A DNA stretch of 5,871 bases, taken from an uncultured Bacteroidales bacterium (GTDB lineage: Bacteria > Bacteroidota > Bacteroidia > Bacteroidales > F082). Every line of letters begins with the position of its first letter. Position 1 is the first letter of the stretch. Under the pieces are notes generated by a model. That model was not told the DNA's origin and did not search any database. It saw nothing but the letters and a program-made list of their open reading frames with translations. The translations under genes were made by a program, and so were the position numbers. Positions 3,914 to 5,871 of the stretch are shown piece after piece. The stretch covers positions 1 through 5,871 of the forward strand of contig CALBNV010000084.1 of the NCBI GenBank assembly GCA_937896895.1. Reading direction: 5' to 3'.

Positions 3914-5731
3914 ATGATGAACGCGACAAACCAATTATTCGAAATCAACCAGAAGCTCAATGGTTCACTTGAATGGAAGACAGACAAGGATCTTTTGACG
4001 GTCAATTTCTTTGCCTCTGGCAAAAAGGTTAGTGATGACAAGGTCGAAGGTAAGCTAGAAGCACTCGGGATCGATGTTTCAGTTCGCAAACTCCGTGAGC
4101 TGATTATCGGTGCTGCTCGTAAAGCCCAAGTCGTCGAAGAACACGATAATCCCGGTGAAGTCGTATTCCTCAATCTACCTCCCAGAGAATCGCGCGAAGA
4201 CAGCGACATTACCGCCTGGGATGAGCAAATTTGGAAAGACGTAAAATTTGTTGGTAACGACAGTTCAATGTTTTATGTCCGTGATTCTGAATGCTCGAAC
4301 ACCTATTCTGCATATCTCACAGGCGTTTCAATGAGCGACAGTTCTGATGCCAAAATCCTTCGTGAAGCTTATTATCAGCATATCACAAACAAACCCGAAC
4401 AGATCGTCAAGAACCTTATCAAGGACTTCGAGCTAAACCCAGAATTCGTCGCCAACACAATGTACGACCTTCCCGTATCGGCATGGGATTACATTAAAAT
4501 CAAGGCTGTCAAACGCGATAAGGATACCGTTTGGAAGAAGCTCGTTATTCCTGCTGGTTCAGCGATCAAGCTCTATGAAGGGTTCATCAAATTGGAGGGC
4601 GACTTTCGGAGCAAACCTTCACATCGTTTACGCTGCATGAAAAATTTGACCAACGACCCAAATGAACCCGCTATCGCATTCATCGATTTAGATGCACTCA
4701 ACCAAGAATTCAAAGGACAGTCATCAGAGCTTTGGGACACTTTCTTGCTAGAGCGTCTTCACAGCGAAGATTACGTCTCAATTTTCAAAGCTTGGATTTA
4801 TGCCGTTGCAGTTGGCAAGAACAACTCACGACAAGAAATGTGGCTCTATGGCAATGGTGGTACAGGCAAATCTGTTATGTGCAAGGCAATCATCGCAGGA
4901 TTCAACGCATTGGCAGGTAAAGACATTTGCCTTGCCGCTTCAAAGGACTCTGGCAAATCACAGTTCAACAGCGAATTGCTGAACAAACACCTCATGGTTT
5001 ACTCGGATGCAAAGAACCTCAAGCAGGGAATGTCTGAAGCCAAACACAATATCACAGGTGGCGATTACATGCGTATTGAAGGCAAAGGTAAGGAAGCCAT
5101 TTCTGCGAAGGTCTACATGAAATGCCTAAGCTGCTCGAACGAGCTTCCAAAATGCGACATGACTGACCGCAGTCAAAGTTCGCGATTCATCATCCTACCG
5201 TTCACTCTCAGTGACGACGAGATGAAGTCTAAGGGCCTTATGCGAGCGGACGGATCAATTATCGGTTCGGCTACTTTCGAAGACGAGCTAACGGCAGAAT
5301 TCCCGCAATTCCTCGCTTCATGTCGATCACACTATGCAAAACGCTGTGAGACCAACTCAAACATTGATGCGCACGAGGCCAACAAATATCTCGAAAGTAT
5401 CAACCTTGACTCAATCGAAGACATCGAAGAGTTCGTCAAGACGGTTTATGAAATTACTGACAATCCGAAAGACCGCATCACGATCAAAGAGTTCAAAAAA
5501 CAGTACTTGCTAGGCGTGGATACAATGGATGAAGACGGGGTGAAGATGTTCGCAGAGCTTGACTACAGCGAAGTTCGCACATACCTTGAGAAAAAATACG
5601 GATTCCGTGCAACCTCGATGCGTATATCAGGCGAGGTCTGCAAATGCCTTGCATCATCGAACTTCGGGATTAAGCTCAAGACAACCCAAGCACAGATCGA
5701 AGCCCAGCCAACAGTCGATTGCGAGTTTTAA
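3914..5731 (+). CDS. Superfamily 3 replicative helicase (D5/DUF5906-like)
   Basis: SF3 helicases form hexameric rings that bind an origin and unwind DNA using ATP; they are typical of small phages, satellites and plasmids. In 605 aa I see the Walker A GNGGTGKS at 313-320 (Lys319), a Walker B-like LMVYSD ending at Asp365, motif C SNELP at 408-412, and SRFIILPF from 423 with Arg424 in the position of the D5-family arginine. The N-terminal 300 residues resemble the D5_N-type region, with no visible zinc-binding cysteines or clear primase triad. The C-terminal 120 residues (around 490-590) could be a winged-helix DNA-binding domain. Start ATG 3914 is chosen over 3917 because AAGGA (3900-3904) is 9 nt away. 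The gene runs directly into the iterons, as expected for an initiator-helicase. Confidence 0.88.
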   Translation: MMNATNQLFEINQKLNGSLEWKTDKDLLTVNFFASGKKVSDDKVEGKLEALGIDVSVRKLRELIIGAARKAQVVEEHDNPGEVVFLNLPPRESREDSDITAWDEQIWKDVKFVGNDSSMFYVRDSECSNTYSAYLTGVSMSDSSDAKILREAYYQHITNKPEQIVKNLIKDFELNPEFVANTMYDLPVSAWDYIKIKAVKRDKDTVWKKLVIPAGSAIKLYEGFIKLEGDFRSKPSHRLRCMKNLTNDPNEPAIAFIDLDALNQEFKGQSSELWDTFLLERLHSEDYVSIFKAWIYAVAVGKNNSRQEMWLYGNGGTGKSVMCKAIIAGFNALAGKDICLAASKDSGKSQFNSELLNKHLMVYSDAKNLKQGMSEAKHNITGGDYMRIEGKGKEAISAKVYMKCLSCSNELPKCDMTDRSQSSRFIILPFTLSDDEMKSKGLMRADGSIIGSATFEDELTAEFPQFLASCRSHYAKRCETNSNIDAHEANKYLESINLDSIEDIEEFVKTVYEITDNPKDRITIKEFKKQYLLGVDTMDEDGVKMFAELDYSEVRTYLEKKYGFRATSMRISGEVCKCLASSNFGIKLKTTQAQIEAQPTVDCEF

Positions 5732-5741
5732 GCTGCGTGGC

Positions 5742-5839
5742 TGTAACCTGCTGTAACTTTTCTGTAACTTTTTGCAAAATCCCGGAAACGTATACCACGT
5801 ATAGAAATCCGGGATTTGTAACCTTGTAACCGTTGTAAC
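5742..5839. other. Candidate replication origin: 3 iterons, hairpin, 3 iterons
   Basis: Six copies of TGTAAC, all in the same orientation, lie in two groups of three: 5742, 5752, 5763 on the left (10-11 bp apart) and 5817, 5825, 5834 on the right (8-9 bp apart). The last two of these are the same bases as 8-13 and 17-22. A 10-bp-stem hairpin sits exactly between the groups. An AT-rich stretch follows immediately. Iterons beside an AT-rich unwinding region and close to a replication-helicase gene is the arrangement of iteron plasmids and of satellites such as P4 and the SaPIs. It is called an origin from architecture only; the initiator is presumed to be the helicase ending at 5731. Confidence 0.75.
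5777..5817. other. Nested hairpin at the centre of the origin
   Basis: AAATCCCGGA (5777-5786) pairs perfectly with TCCGGGATTT (5808-5817), a 10-bp stem. The 21-nt loop holds a second inverted repeat, TATAC-CAC-GTATA (5791-5803), and also two direct copies of ACGTATA (5788-5794, 5797-5803). It could extrude as a cruciform, serve as a protein-binding site or strand-initiation site, or act as a transcription terminator after the helicase gene. There is no proper T tract after it, which weakens the terminator reading. Confidence 0.7.
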
Positions 5840-5871
5840 CTCTTATTTAGAAAATTTTAAGAATATTTTTT
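5818..5871. repeat. Terminal direct repeat, right copy (circular junction)
   Basis: Exact copy of 1-54. Position 5818 corresponds to position 1. The cut falls inside the first of the right-hand TGTAAC iterons (5817-5822), so the window boundary has no biological meaning of its own. Confidence 0.9.

Noticed and set aside
5777..5817. Rolling-circle nick site in the hairpin
   Set aside because: No HUH-endonuclease or other Rep nickase gene is present in the window, and the replication protein is an SF3 helicase without a visible nickase motif.
5742..5839. CRISPR-like array at the TGTAAC repeats
   Set aside because: Repeats are only 6-8 bases with 8-11 bp periods, and no spacers or cas genes are present; iterons fit much better.

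Overview
The window looks like one complete circular genome of about 5,817 bp. Its first 54 bases (1-54) are repeated exactly as its last 54 (5818-5871), which is how a closed circle appears when an assembler linearises it. The Shine-Dalgarno sites (AGGAG, GGGGAG, AAGGA) point to a bacterial host. The gene content is phage-like: a lambda-family portal protein, a probable single-stranded-DNA-binding protein of the T7 gp2.5/DUF2815 type, and a superfamily 3 (D5/DUF5906-like) replicative helicase. I cannot name the host or an exact relative.

Layout: all genes are on the + strand. The origin candidate spans the linearisation point. It has three TGTAAC iterons, a 10-bp-stem hairpin with a smaller hairpin nested in its loop, three more TGTAAC iterons, and then a very AT-rich stretch. 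The portal gene follows (143-1570). Next is a 292-bp non-coding stretch full of inverted repeats, then the SSB-like gene (1863-2396), a terminator-like hairpin and a 76-aa gene of unknown function (2471-2701). A well-formed promoter and ribosome-binding site (about 2806-2871) lead into a reading frame interrupted by TAA at codon 5; it remains open afterwards to 3189. After a structured intergenic region with a strong hairpin come two translationally coupled small genes (3374-3586, 3583-3846) and the helicase gene (3914-5731), which runs back into the origin.

How it may work (inference): the helicase would load at the iterons, the AT-rich stretch would melt, and the SSB would coat the exposed strand. 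Primase and polymerase would come from the host or a helper phage. The portal is the only virion gene I recognise. There is no terminase, capsid, protease, tail, lysis or integrase gene. A portal without those partners cannot make a particle alone, so the simplest reading is a very small phage satellite or phage-plasmid that supplies its own replication and its own DNA-entry ring while taking the rest from a helper. A segment of a multipartite phage, or a deletion-derived mini-genome, are the main alternatives.
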